From Bifidobacterium leontopitheci (GTDB lineage Bacteria; Actinomycetota; Actinomycetes; Actinomycetales; Bifidobacteriaceae): a DNA stretch of 52,679 bases. The notes under the pieces are model-generated. The model saw only the letters and a program-made list of their open reading frames with translations, did no database searches and was not told the origin of the DNA. Each line of letters begins with the position of its first letter. The first letter of the stretch is position 1. Below are positions 44,518 to 52,679 of the stretch, piece after piece. Both the position numbers and the translations under genes were made by a program. The DNA lies in contig NZ_WBVT01000022.1 of the NCBI RefSeq assembly GCF_009193355.1, positions 1 through 52,679 of the forward strand, given 5' to 3'.

Positions 44518-45978
44518 ATGAGCGAAGGAACCAGCGGACTCACGCCACAGGGGACCCCTCCCAGCTTCATCCCCTCCGGGAGCCGCAAACGCCGTCCCAG
44601 CGGCCAGGTTCCGCGCGCCGCGGCAAACATGGAGGGCGCGGGGGACGCGCCGCGCGCAGGCGCCTCGCACGACGGCCACGCCCATGGCGTCCGCGGCGCA
44701 GCGTCTTCGCATGGCTCTTCGCGCGGATCATCCTCGCATGGCCTGCCGAGCTTCACCCCGGCGTCGGCCCGTCGCGGCGCAGCGCAAGGCCGTGCCGACA
44801 GGCAGTCGTCCAGTTATGAGCCGCAGCAGCCGACACGCACGCCGCGGCGCGCTGCCGGATCCGGCCGTGTGGCGGCGGCGTCCGACCAGGAAGGCGTCCG
44901 CAGCGCGTATCTCGACGAGCAGTCACGCCGTTCCGCGGCGTCGTTCCGGCGCGTCGGCCGGCCGGGCGCCGGCCCCGGCGCATCCTCAGGCTCCTTCGCC
45001 CGTGGCGGCGTCAGGGCCGGGACTGCGCGACGGACGTTGCGACGGATGTCGCCGTTGCGGATCGCCGCGGCCGTCGTCATCGCACTGCTGGTCGCCCTGC
45101 TGCTGGGCGGGTTCGGCATGTGGAACTGGGTGAACGGCCAGCTCAACAAGCAGGACTGGCTGACCGGCAAGGCCGACACGTCCGGCACGAGCTGGCTGAT
45201 CCTCGGCTCGGACGAGCGCAGCGGCGAGGAGGCGAAGACCATCACCGGGTTCCGCACCGACACCATACTGGTGCTCACCAAGCCGAATTCCGGCACCCGG
45301 TCGCTGATTTCGATCCCCCGCGACTCGCTGGTGAAGGTCAACGGGCAGTACATGAAGATCAACGCGGTCGCCCAGCTCGCCGGCAGGAAGGCGCTGGTCA
45401 GCCAGGTCGAGGCGATCACCGGGCAGAGCATCGACCATGTGGCGCAGATCAAGTTCGACGGGCTGCAGCATGTGGTCGACGCGCTCGGCGGCGTGGAGCT
45501 GTGCTATGACCGCACCGTGAACGACGCCCGTTCCACCCTCAACTGGACGGCGGGCTGCCACAACGCCGACGGGGCCACCGCACTCGCGTTCTCGCGCATG
45601 CGCTACTCGGACCCGCAGGGCGACTTCGGCAGGGCGGCGCGTCAGCGTCAGGTGATCGCCGCCATCGCGAAGAAGGCGATGTCCCGTCAGACGCTCACCA
45701 ATTTCGGCACCGTGAAGAAGACGCTGGAAGCCTCGCTCGCCTCCATCACCGTCGACTCGCAGACGAATCCGTACACGCTGGCGCAGATGGTGTTCGCCTT
45801 CCGCGACGCCACGTCCGGCAACGGCGTGACCGGCAGCGTGTACTGGACGAACCCCGACTATTACGTCACCGGCGTGGGGTCGTCGGTCCTGTTGGACGAT
45901 GCGAAGAACCTGTCGCTGTTCAGTGAACTCGCCGCCGGCAGCCACAAGGCAGGCACCGTCGGCACCCTTGCGCAGTGA
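44518..45978 (+). CDS. LytR-CpsA-Psr (LCP) family envelope glycopolymer ligase
   Basis: LCP enzymes transfer polyprenyl-linked glycopolymers to peptidoglycan. The 486-residue protein has a long disordered cytoplasmic N-terminus of about 175 residues (Ser/Arg/Ala-rich), one membrane helix at about 179-203 and an LCP domain thereafter. That domain has LILGSDERSGEE, FRTDTILVL, LISIPRDS and RMRYSDPQGDFGRAARQRQ, which hold the Asp and Arg residues that bind the pyrophosphate. The start follows GGAGGAG. It is divergent from whiB2 and next to the glycosyltransferase operon, so the set probably makes and attaches one envelope polymer. Confidence 0.93.
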   Translation: MSEGTSGLTPQGTPPSFIPSGSRKRRPSGQVPRAAANMEGAGDAPRAGASHDGHAHGVRGAASSHGSSRGSSSHGLPSFTPASARRGAAQGRADRQSSSYEPQQPTRTPRRAAGSGRVAAASDQEGVRSAYLDEQSRRSAASFRRVGRPGAGPGASSGSFARGGVRAGTARRTLRRMSPLRIAAAVVIALLVALLLGGFGMWNWVNGQLNKQDWLTGKADTSGTSWLILGSDERSGEEAKTITGFRTDTILVLTKPNSGTRSLISIPRDSLVKVNGQYMKINAVAQLAGRKALVSQVEAITGQSIDHVAQIKFDGLQHVVDALGGVELCYDRTVNDARSTLNWTAGCHNADGATALAFSRMRYSDPQGDFGRAARQRQVIAAIAKKAMSRQTLTNFGTVKKTLEASLASITVDSQTNPYTLAQMVFAFRDATSGNGVTGSVYWTNPDYYVTGVGSSVLLDDAKNLSLFSELAAGSHKAGTVGTLAQ

Positions 45979-46017
45979 ACAAGGCACGTTGCACGGTCGC
46001 CGTACGGTGTGTCGCGG

Positions 46018-46072
46018 CCACAGTACGGCGTGTCGCAGCAGCGTAGCGGCACCGCGACACGCCGTACTGTGG
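46018..46072. terminator. 19-bp perfect inverted repeat after the LCP gene
   Basis: CCACAGTACGGCGTGTCGC (46018-46036) pairs exactly with 46054-46072 around a 17-base loop. A third, imperfect copy (CCGTACGGTGTGTCGCG) precedes it at about 46000. There is no T-tract. It lies 40 bp after the LCP stop and could end or stabilise the transcript. Confidence 0.5.
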
Positions 46073-46145
46073 ATAACCGCGAAGCTCCGACCACATACCC
46101 CGTCCGCGCTTGCACCGGCGCGCCGTCGGCGTCCACACTGAATGG

Positions 46146-48053
46146 ATGACCGTACTATCACGCATCAGCAAGCGACGGCAGGCCAGACGCAATCGCAAGC
46201 CGCCGCATCGCGCACGCCGCGCGTCGACGCTCACCATGCTGTCGCTGGGGGCTCCGCTTGCCGCGCAGACCGTCATGCTGGTCGCCATGCTGGTGGAACG
46301 CCGTTGGATGTTCGCCGTCATGATCGCACCGTCGCTGGTGGGATGTCTCGCCTCGATGCTCGCCGCATTGCAATCACAGAAGCCAGGCGCGGCAGCGCAG
46401 GATGCCAATGACGGATTGCCGCACGGTTCAGACGGGCAGGCAGCCGCTTCCGGCGCGGCGGCGGATGGTCGGACTGCCGGCGATCCCTCAGGACTGTCGG
46501 CGCCATCCCTGGAGGCGCTGCATGGGCTGGACCGCGACCCGCTGCTCTGGCGCGTAGTCGCCCCGCGCTGGCTTGCGGCGCCGTCGATGCGCGCCCAGGT
46601 AGGCGTCGGCGTGGACGGCCCGTTTTGCATCGACCTTGCGGCGCAGGGGCCGCACGCGCTGGTGGCGGGGACCACCGGATCGGGCAAGTCGGTGCTGTTG
46701 CAAAGCTGGTGTCTGGCGATGGCGTTGAACAATTCGCCGGATGCGCTGCGTTTCGTGTTCCTTGATTTCAAAGGTGGCTCCGCGTTCAGCGCATTGGAGC
46801 GGCTGCCCCATGCGGTCGGCAGCGTGTGCGACCTCGACCTCAAACATGCGGCGCGGGCGCTGCGGGCGTTGGAGGCTGAGCTGACACGTCGTGAACGGCT
46901 GGTCGCGCAGGAGCGGGTCTCGGCCATCCATGAACTGCGGCGGCCGCAACCGCGGTTGGTCATCGTCATCGACGAGTTCCATGCGTTGAAGAACCAGCTG
47001 CCCGACTATATCGACCGTCTGGTGCGCATCGCGTCGCTCGGCCGGTCGCTCGGCATGCACCTGATCGCCTGCACGCAGAATCCGCTCGGCCAGGTCGGCT
47101 CGGACATGAAGGCGAACATGACGCTCAACATCTGCCTTCGGGTGCGTGACGCCCTTCAATCCGCGGAGCTGCTCGGCGACGGCCGGGCAGCGGCGATCAG
47201 TCCGAACTCGCCGGGCGGCGCCTGGGTGGCGGACGGGCAGTCCGTCACGGCGATGCGGTGCTCCCCCTCACACGACATCGACTCGCTGGTGTCGGCCATC
47301 GGCGCCGCCGCCGCGTTCCATGGCATCGATCCGGCCGCGCCGCTGTTCACCCCTCCCCTGCCGTCATCGTTCCTCCTCGATGCGGCAGCGTCAATGCGGG
47401 CGGCGGCCACGACATCGCCGGCCGGCGTGGCGGTACCGTTCGCATTGGGCGACGACGGCGTCGGCGTCGCCATACTGGCCTTGGAACTCATGGCAGGCAA
47501 CATCGGCGTCATCGGAGGCCATGGGCGAGGCAAGACCACGTTGCTAGACACGCTCGCCGCCATGTCGCGCAACCTGCCGGGGCTGTCGGTGAGACGCTCG
47601 CAACGTATCGGCGGCGAGATGGTGACCGAACGGCTGCACCATGACGCCGCGGCGGCCCGCACGTTCCATTCCGGTTCGGCCGCTCCCACAGCCCCGCGGA
47701 CGCTGTGGCTGGTGGACGACGCCGACGCCCTGCTCGACCCGTTCGCCGCGGATGCGCATGCCGCCGCGTTCCAGCAGGCGCTGGGCGATCCGTCGACCAC
47801 CGTGGTGTTCGCCGTGGAGACGTCCAAGCATGTGCGTGTGCCCGAGCATTGCACCACGCGCGTGGTGTTCCCCACCGGCGAACGCACCATCGACCTGATG
47901 GACGGCATCCCCGCCGAACTGCTCGCCACCTGTGACCATGACGACATCGCCACATCCGGCCGGGCGGTGCTGCTGCGGCAGGGCGCTGCGATGTGGATGC
48001 AATGCGCGACGGTGCGCAAGTCACCGCCGAATCACCGGCTTTTGCCGCCGTGA
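46146..48053 (+). CDS. FtsK/SpoIIIE-like ATPase with two membrane helices
   Basis: The 635-residue protein starts with a basic tail, two membrane helices (about 29-50 and 53-75) and a linker. An FtsK/SpoIIIE ATPase domain follows with Walker A AGTTGSGKSVLLQ (K181) and Walker B LVIVIDEFHAL (about 270-280). A second, smaller P-loop domain has GGHGRGKTTLLD near residue 457 and a LWLVDDADALLDPF Walker-B-like stretch. This two-domain layout resembles EccC of type VII secretion more than FtsK, which has one motor domain and a gamma DNA-binding domain. No ESX component or WXG100 gene is in this window. The start is uncertain, with no clear ribosome-binding site. Confidence 0.82.
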   Translation: MTVLSRISKRRQARRNRKPPHRARRASTLTMLSLGAPLAAQTVMLVAMLVERRWMFAVMIAPSLVGCLASMLAALQSQKPGAAAQDANDGLPHGSDGQAAASGAAADGRTAGDPSGLSAPSLEALHGLDRDPLLWRVVAPRWLAAPSMRAQVGVGVDGPFCIDLAAQGPHALVAGTTGSGKSVLLQSWCLAMALNNSPDALRFVFLDFKGGSAFSALERLPHAVGSVCDLDLKHAARALRALEAELTRRERLVAQERVSAIHELRRPQPRLVIVIDEFHALKNQLPDYIDRLVRIASLGRSLGMHLIACTQNPLGQVGSDMKANMTLNICLRVRDALQSAELLGDGRAAAISPNSPGGAWVADGQSVTAMRCSPSHDIDSLVSAIGAAAAFHGIDPAAPLFTPPLPSSFLLDAAASMRAAATTSPAGVAVPFALGDDGVGVAILALELMAGNIGVIGGHGRGKTTLLDTLAAMSRNLPGLSVRRSQRIGGEMVTERLHHDAAAARTFHSGSAAPTAPRTLWLVDDADALLDPFAADAHAAAFQQALGDPSTTVVFAVETSKHVRVPEHCTTRVVFPTGERTIDLMDGIPAELLATCDHDDIATSGRAVLLRQGAAMWMQCATVRKSPPNHRLLPP

Positions 48054-48162
48054 GCGTTTTTTCCTCGCAAAACCCCTTGAAAAAACAATCGTTTCGTGGT
48101 TACCTATTAGTTGACTTGTAGACTCGTCGCCGCAACAGGCGATGGGAGGAGGGCGAATTCTC

Positions 48163-48441
48163 ATGAGCAGTGCTTTCGATTGGCGTGCCAAGGCGGCTTG
48201 CCGGGACAAGGACCCGGAGCTGTTCTTCCCGGTGGGCAACACCGGTGCCGCGTATCAGCAGATCGAAGAGGCCAAAGCCGTGTGCCGTACCTGCAAGGTG
48301 ATTGACGCCTGCCTGAAGTGCGCGTTGGATACCAACCAGGATTATGGCGTGTGGGGCGGTCTGAGCGAGGACGAGCGCCGCGCGCTGAAGCGTCGCGCCA
48401 TGCGCGCGCGTCGCTCCCAGGCCATGCAGCTTCAGGTGTGA
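48163..48441 (+). CDS. whiB1: WhiB-family iron-sulfur regulator, WhiB1 type
   Basis: The 92-residue protein has the compact WhiB1 form. Cysteines C13, C41, C44 and C50 bind the cluster, followed by GVWGGL (62-67) and a basic tail RRALKRRAMRARRSQ. WhiB1 is an essential nitric-oxide-sensitive regulator in mycobacteria that binds the sigma factor and represses its own promoter. A GGGAGGAGGGCG run and a long leader (about 110 bp) precede the start at 48163. The next gene is convergent and separated by a strong terminator. Confidence 0.93.
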   Translation: MSSAFDWRAKAACRDKDPELFFPVGNTGAAYQQIEEAKAVCRTCKVIDACLKCALDTNQDYGVWGGLSEDERRALKRRAMRARRSQAMQLQV

Positions 48442-48590
48442 ATCCACACGGTCGGCTATTGTCGACGCCTTGATGGCCCGCGCCATTGCGCCGCTACCGG
48501 TGCCAATGGTGCGGGCCATCTGCATTTTCTGCATGTGCGGCATCCGGCGGCCGGGCAATGGTCTTATGCGGTTCACATACCGGCATCAAC

Positions 48591-48633
48591 GCAAAACGGG
48601 TCCCCTCCACGATGCGGAGGGGACCCGTTTTGC
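48591..48633. terminator. Two-way rho-independent terminator
   Basis: An 18-bp perfect stem (48591-48608 with 48616-48633) has A-rich and T-rich ends (GCAAAACGGG...CCCGTTTTGC), so it terminates both the plus-strand whiB1 transcript and the minus-strand kinase transcript. Confidence 0.85.
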
Positions 48634-48650
48634 GTATCCGTCGCGGCCGG

Positions 48651-50138
48651 TCAGTCGTTCTGCGCGGCGCGCAGGGTCATGTCGAGCACGACGCGGGTGC
48701 CGCCTTCGCGGCGCGGCTCCCAGCGGACGCTGCCGCCGAAGTCGTTGGTGACGAACGTGTTGATGATCTGGGTGCCGAGACCGGAGCCGGACGAGCGCGC
48801 GAGCCCGTTGTGCTCCTCAGTGTCGAGGCCGGAGCCGTCGTCCTCCACGACCACGTTGAGGTTGTTGCCGCTGCGGCCGACGGAGATGGTGATGTGCCCC
48901 TGCTTGCGCCCCTCGAAGCCGTGCTCGACGCAGTTGGTGATGAGCTCGGTGAGCACGAGCGACAGCGGCGTGGCGTCCTGGGCGGGCATCATGCCGAACT
49001 TGCCGATGAAGTCGACGGTGATGGTCTGGTCCTTCATGGTGGCCAGGTCGACGGCCATCTTCAGCAGGTTGGAGATGACCTTGTCGAAGTCGACGATCTC
49101 GTCGGCGGTCTGGCTGAGCCCCTCGTGGACCATGGCGATGGTCTGCACGCGACGCTGCGCCTCGGCGAGCTCCTTCTTGACCTCCTCCGACTTCGTCTTG
49201 CGCGCCTGGAGGCGCAGCAGCGCGGAGACGGCCTGCAGGTTGTTCTTCACACGATGGTGGATTTCGGAGATCGTCGCGTCCTTGGTCTGCAGCTCGGCCT
49301 CACGGCGGCGCAGCTCGGTCACGTCACGGCACAGGATGATCGCGCCGTTGCGGCCGTTGTTGTCGTACAGCGGCAGCGAGCGCACGGACACGGCGGAACG
49401 GTTGGCGTTGATCTCCGAGTCGACGGCGTCCTTGCCCATGAGGACCATCGGCAGCGTTTCGGGGACCGGATCGTTCTGGTGGAGCAGGTCGGTGCCGATT
49501 TCGCTGAGGAAGTGGCCCTGCATGGTCATCAGGCAGCCGAGACGGCGGAAGCAGCTGATCGCGTTCGGCGAGGCGTAGCGGACGATGCCCTCCTGCGTGA
49601 GCATGATGAACCCGTCGGAGACGCGGGCCACGTGACGCTGGCTCATGATCGCGTTGACGTAGGGGAACTGTCCGCGCGCGATCATCTCGTAGAGCTGCTT
49701 GCCGGCGTTGATGCTTTCGGATTCGTACCGGCCGTTGGATTCGCGCGTGGCCATGTTGGTCTCACGCACGACCAGGCCCAGCGTCTTGCCGTTGTGACGC
49801 ACCGGCGCGTAGACGTTGCACACCGTCGACTTGCCGACCGTGCGCAGCACGGTGGAGCGGAACACGTTCTTGGACTGCATCGCGGCGTCGAGTTCGGGCA
49901 CCATCTCGGGCGGCACCAATGCGCCGACCGCATCGTCAACGCGAAGCGTCATCACCGTGGAAGGCCTGCACTGTTCCACGATGCGGTAGTTGCCGTCGCC
50001 GTCCTGCACGATGAGCAGCAGGTCGGCGAAGCTCAGATCGGCTATCACCTGCCAGTCGCCGACGAGGTGGTGCAGCCATTCACGGTCGCTTTCGGTAAAA
50101 TCAGGGCGCGTGACCAAGATATGTGTGAAATCAGCCAT
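48651..50138 (-). CDS. pdtaS: PdtaS-like soluble sensor histidine kinase
   Basis: The 495-residue kinase has no membrane helix. Its N-terminal GAF-like domain (about 1-150, MADFTHILVTRPDF start) and a PAS domain (about 180-270) precede a HisKA_2 phospho-acceptor region EIHHRVKNNLQAVSALL (His294/295). The HATPase domain has LVLTELITNCVEHGFEG and a GSGLGTQIINTFV lid. This GAF-PAS-HisKA_2-HATPase order is that of PdtaS, which phosphorylates the ANTAR regulator PdtaR. The candidate PdtaR is at 15,905-16,684. The ATG at 50138 is preferred over 50162 by position. Confidence 0.9.
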   Translation of the reverse strand: MADFTHILVTRPDFTESDREWLHHLVGDWQVIADLSFADLLLIVQDGDGNYRIVEQCRPSTVMTLRVDDAVGALVPPEMVPELDAAMQSKNVFRSTVLRTVGKSTVCNVYAPVRHNGKTLGLVVRETNMATRESNGRYESESINAGKQLYEMIARGQFPYVNAIMSQRHVARVSDGFIMLTQEGIVRYASPNAISCFRRLGCLMTMQGHFLSEIGTDLLHQNDPVPETLPMVLMGKDAVDSEINANRSAVSVRSLPLYDNNGRNGAIILCRDVTELRRREAELQTKDATISEIHHRVKNNLQAVSALLRLQARKTKSEEVKKELAEAQRRVQTIAMVHEGLSQTADEIVDFDKVISNLLKMAVDLATMKDQTITVDFIGKFGMMPAQDATPLSLVLTELITNCVEHGFEGRKQGHITISVGRSGNNLNVVVEDDGSGLDTEEHNGLARSSGSGLGTQIINTFVTNDFGGSVRWEPRREGGTRVVLDMTLRAAQND

Positions 50139-50247
50139 GGTATCCATCATACGCAAGGCCATGGGCGACGTGGAACATCGAAAGTCAATAACCTACGGTA
50201 TCGTAACTTACGGTTCCGTAATATAGAACCGGGGTACGGGAGGTCAT

Positions 50248-51228
50248 ATGACGGATTGCAGCAGCAACGGCAAGAACAGCACCACCAGAGTGAAGGACAA
50301 CGCGAAGGCGGCAACCCATGATGCCACGCACGGTACCACCGCGCCGGACGAGGCGACGTTGCGCGTGAACGCGAAACGCGCGGCGGTCATCAAGGCGCGC
50401 GAGGAGGCCCTGCAGGCCAAGGCCGACGCCGTGCGCGCGAAGTCGTTCGCCAAAGCGGAGGCAATCCGGCACAAGGCGGAGGCCAAGGCGTCCGCCGTCA
50501 TCGCCAAGGGCGAGGCGCGCGCAGCCCGCATCGAGGGCATCGCGCCGGCCGAGGTGGCGCGCAAGATACGCCTCGACGTGCACGGCAGGCCGAAGCCCTT
50601 GCTGCGCGGCTGGATCCATGCGGTGGCGACACCGCTGTCGCTGGCGGCAGGCATCGTGCTCATCTGCCTCGCCCATGGGGCTGCGCTGAAGTGGGCGTGC
50701 GCGGTGTTCATGACCTGCTCGCTGATCCTGTTCGGCAATTCGGCGCTCTATCATCTCGGCGACTGGTCGCCGCGAGTCACCGACGTGCTGCGCCGCATCG
50801 ACCATATGAACATCTTCCTGCTCATCGCCGGCACCTACACGCCCGTGTCGTTCGCGCTGGCCGCGCCGATCCGCAACGCCATCATAGCGGGCATGTGGTC
50901 GTGCACGCTGGTGGCGCTCGTCATCCATGTGATCTGGATCGGAGCGCCGCGATGGCTGTACACCATCGTCTACATCGTGTTCGGCGTCTCGGGAGTCGCG
51001 TTCATGACCCTGTTCTGGAACTCCCCCGCCGCCGGCCCCGCCGTCGTGGTGCTGCTCGCCTCCGGCGGCGCCTGCTACATTCTCGGCGCCATCGTCTACG
51101 CGCTGCGCAAGCCGGATCCGTGGCCCCGCGTGTTCGGCTTCCATGAGATCTTCCACTGCGGCACGGTCGCCGGATACGCCTGCCACATGGTGGCGATCTA
51201 CATGGTGATCGTCCAGCTGTGGCCGTGA
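50248..51228 (+). CDS. Haemolysin III / PAQR-family membrane protein
   Basis: The 326-residue protein has the seven-helix HlyIII (YqfA/PAQR) domain from about residue 125 on. Typical features are RGWIHAVATPLSLAAG at the first helix, NSALYHLGDW and RIDHMNIFLLIAGTYTP with metal-binding acidic and His residues, and HEIFHCGTVAGYACH near the end. The N-terminal 110 residues form a long charged coiled coil (KAEAIRHKAEAKASAVIAKG) not seen in most members. It is divergent from the PdtaS gene. The family activity is debated: ceramidase-like hydrolase in PAQR members, membrane lipid homeostasis in bacteria. Confidence 0.88.
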   Translation: MTDCSSNGKNSTTRVKDNAKAATHDATHGTTAPDEATLRVNAKRAAVIKAREEALQAKADAVRAKSFAKAEAIRHKAEAKASAVIAKGEARAARIEGIAPAEVARKIRLDVHGRPKPLLRGWIHAVATPLSLAAGIVLICLAHGAALKWACAVFMTCSLILFGNSALYHLGDWSPRVTDVLRRIDHMNIFLLIAGTYTPVSFALAAPIRNAIIAGMWSCTLVALVIHVIWIGAPRWLYTIVYIVFGVSGVAFMTLFWNSPAAGPAVVVLLASGGACYILGAIVYALRKPDPWPRVFGFHEIFHCGTVAGYACHMVAIYMVIVQLWP

Positions 51229-51248
51229 CGGCATAACCGTGACATGGC

Positions 51249-51292
51249 AAGGGCGGGGCCCGGCATCCACACGAATGCCGGGCCCCGCCCTT
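51249..51292. terminator. Two-way terminator between HlyIII-family and greA genes
   Basis: An 18-bp perfect stem AAGGGCGGGGCCCGGCAT/ATGCCGGGCCCCGCCCTT with an 8-base loop lies between two convergent genes. The T-tract is short (TTT) on the plus strand, so it is a strong hairpin with a weak tail. Confidence 0.75.
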
Positions 51293-51347
51293 TACCGTAG
51301 CCTACAGCGATTTACCGTGGCAGCACCTGACGGCGTGCGACCGCACG

Positions 51348-51827
51348 TCAGCCGAGCGGCTTCGCCTCCTTGATGAGCACGGAGATCTCGCGGCCGTTGG
51401 GCGCCGCGTAGCTGACCGTGTCGCCGGCGTTCGCGCCAAGGATGGCGGCGCCGATCGGCGATTCGGGGCTGATCACGTCGTACTCGGTCGCGACCTTGAT
51501 GTCACGCGAGCCCAGCACGTAGGTCATTTCACGGCCTGCGAGCTCCAGGGTGACCACGGAGCCGTTGCCGACCTTGCCGGCCTTCGGCGCCTCGACGATC
51601 TTGGCGTTGCGCAGCTTGACGGTCAGCTCGTTGATGCGGCCCTCGTTGCGCGCCTGTTCCTCGCGGGCGGCCTGGTAGCCGCCGTTCTCGGAAAGATCGC
51701 CCTCGGCGCGCGCCGCGGCGATGCGCTTGGTAATCTCCTCGCGATACTGGCCTTCGCGGTGCGCCAGCTCGTCCTTCAGCTTGTCATAGGCGTCCTGCGT
51801 GAGCAGAACGGTTTTTTCCTCGCTCAT
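51348..51827 (-). CDS. greA: Transcript cleavage factor GreA
   Basis: GreA rescues backtracked RNA polymerase by stimulating cleavage of the nascent RNA. The 159-residue protein has the usual N-terminal coiled coil (about 1-77) with the acidic tip RAEGDLSENGGYQAAREEQ that carries the catalytic Asp-Glu pair. The C-terminal FKBP-like domain contains SPIGAAILGANAGDTV. The start at 51827 is chosen because AGGAGGAAAC precedes it and MSEEKTVLLTQDAYDKL matches the family start. The FKBP gene is upstream on the same strand (gap about 147 bp), so they may share a transcript. Confidence 0.96.
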   Translation of the reverse strand: MSEEKTVLLTQDAYDKLKDELAHREGQYREEITKRIAAARAEGDLSENGGYQAAREEQARNEGRINELTVKLRNAKIVEAPKAGKVGNGSVVTLELAGREMTYVLGSRDIKVATEYDVISPESPIGAAILGANAGDTVSYAAPNGREISVLIKEAKPLG

Positions 51828-51974
51828 GTTTCCTCCTGATATCCAGCGGACGGCCGGCGGAACCTCCGCACCGCCACCGTCGATGATGCATGACGCCGCC
51901 GGCATCATGGTCATGCCGGCGGCGCGCCGATACGTTTGCCTAGAAGCGGCCGCACACAGACGGCCTCGCACAGG

Positions 51975-52382
51975 TCAGCGGGTCGAGATGATGTCGATGA
52001 CGAACACCAGCGTGTCGCCGCCGCCGATGCCTGCGGCCGGCATGCCCTGCGAGCCGTAGCCGTACTCCGGCGGAATGGACACGACCAGACGGGAGCCGAC
52101 GTTATGGCCGGGGACGGTCTGGTCCCAGCCGCGGATCACCTGGCCGACGCCGATGCCGAAGCTGGCGGGCTGGTGACGGGCGAAGCTGGAGTCGAACGGC
52201 TCCTCCTTGCCCCAGACGACGCCATGGTAGTTCACCGTGACCGTATCGCCGCGGCGCACCATGGGGCCATCGCCTTCCACGACCTCCACGGCCTTGAGCC
52301 CCTTCGGCGCCTCAGGCGTCGGGAACGTGATGACCGGGGCCGCACCGAACTCGGCGTTGACTTCAGGCATGTTCTGTGCCAT
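51975..52382 (-). CDS. FKBP-type peptidyl-prolyl cis-trans isomerase
   Basis: The 135-residue protein is a single FKBP domain. VTVNYHGVVWGKEEPFDSS, GVGQVIRGWDQTVPGHNVG (with the conserved active-site Trp) and PPEYGYG are characteristic. It catalyses prolyl isomerisation and has no signal peptide, so it acts in the cytoplasm. The start at 52382 is preceded by AGGAGGAAC. greA follows on the same strand. Confidence 0.94.
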   Translation of the reverse strand: MAQNMPEVNAEFGAAPVITFPTPEAPKGLKAVEVVEGDGPMVRRGDTVTVNYHGVVWGKEEPFDSSFARHQPASFGIGVGQVIRGWDQTVPGHNVGSRLVVSIPPEYGYGSQGMPAAGIGGGDTLVFVIDIISTR

Positions 52383-52654
52383 GACCTATGTTCCTCCTAT
52401 CGACAGCCGTCATGCTCCTCATCGCATGACGTACCACGGACAATGACCATTAGCGTATCACCCCCACCGGCTGTCACGCATCGGAAGGGGCGCATTTCAT
52501 CGCAAATTCACCATACTACAGCCATGTACGAGTGACATGCAGGCGGCGTTCAGCGACCGTGTTTGTTGTTTTGATGGGTGGGTTGATATGACGAGAGGCT
52601 TCTAGGCAGAATGGGTGGTGCCTTAAACCTATCCGTTCTAGCGAAGGAGCCTCC

Positions 52655-52679
52655 ATGGTCAAGGGTAGCAGTGCCAGTG
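52655..52679 (+). CDS. Start of an incomplete CDS at the window edge
   Basis: An ATG at 52655 follows GAAGGAGCCTCC, a clear ribosome-binding site, and eight codons (MVKGSSAS) are visible before the sequence ends. The product cannot be identified. The 272-bp gap between the FKBP gene and this start shows no other gene. Confidence 0.45.

Noticed and set aside
48486..50321. 611-codon open frame on the plus strand through pdtaS
   Set aside because: Antisense shadow of a gene with clear HisKA_2 and HATPase motifs.
52540..52679. Left end of an insertion sequence at the window edge
   Set aside because: A new gene with a strong ribosome-binding site begins here after a lower-GC stretch, but no terminal inverted repeat or transposase motif can be shown in so short a piece.

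Overview
The window looks like a chromosomal segment of a high-GC actinobacterium, most probably Bifidobacterium (Bifidobacteriaceae). The support is two WhiB regulators, a CarD-type regulator, an ANTAR response regulator beside polA, the order rpsA-coaE-uvrB, the glycogen genes glgX and glgB, and a dispersed family of CCCTCC...GAGGGGG palindromic repeats. The species cannot be settled from the sequence alone.

Positions 1-6,866 form an accessory region. It starts with a truncated RelA/SpoT synthetase-like gene that is divergent from a Panacea (SocA-like) antitoxin gene, followed by kptA (RNA 2'-phosphotransferase). Next come two Abi_2-type HEPN proteins at 2,036-2,728 and 3,210-4,016. Each faces a predicted divergent small RNA with its own -35/-10 promoter overlapping the abi start codon and its own rho-independent terminator. 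A HxlR regulator divergent from an NAD(P)-binding reductase, a small holin-like phage remnant and an unknown protein follow. The segment 2,881-6,826 is bounded by a 53-bp direct repeat that contains the 3' part of tRNA-Pro(TGG), so it is probably the residue of an integrated phage or island that has lost its integrase.

Positions 6,867-30,356 are mostly core genes: a DUF998-like membrane protein, glgX, a Nudix hydrolase, a Nif3-family protein, polA overlapping pdtaR, a tRNA with a CAA anticodon, a second Nudix hydrolase, pyk, terC, uvrB, coaE, rpsA, folD and a metal ABC transporter whose ATPase gene has a Fur/Zur-type box upstream. An unusual 52-bp-period array of palindromic units lies at about 17,276-17,513.

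Positions 30,357-52,679 hold ispF, a CarD-family gene, glgB followed at once by a two-component system and a UmuD-like peptidase, then comF, a HAD phosphatase, a zincin-like protein, a DUF5719 protein, a giant membrane glycosyltransferase, whiB2, an LCP ligase, an FtsK/SpoIIIE-like ATPase, whiB1, a PdtaS-like kinase (the likely partner of PdtaR about 33 kb away), a haemolysin-III family protein, greA and an FKBP isomerase. A final CDS starts at 52,655 and runs off the end.

The most noteworthy content is the pair of Abi/HEPN genes with divergent small RNA genes at the tRNA-Pro site. These resemble the AbiF protein plus RNA-antitoxin arrangement that has been proposed as ancestral to Cas13.
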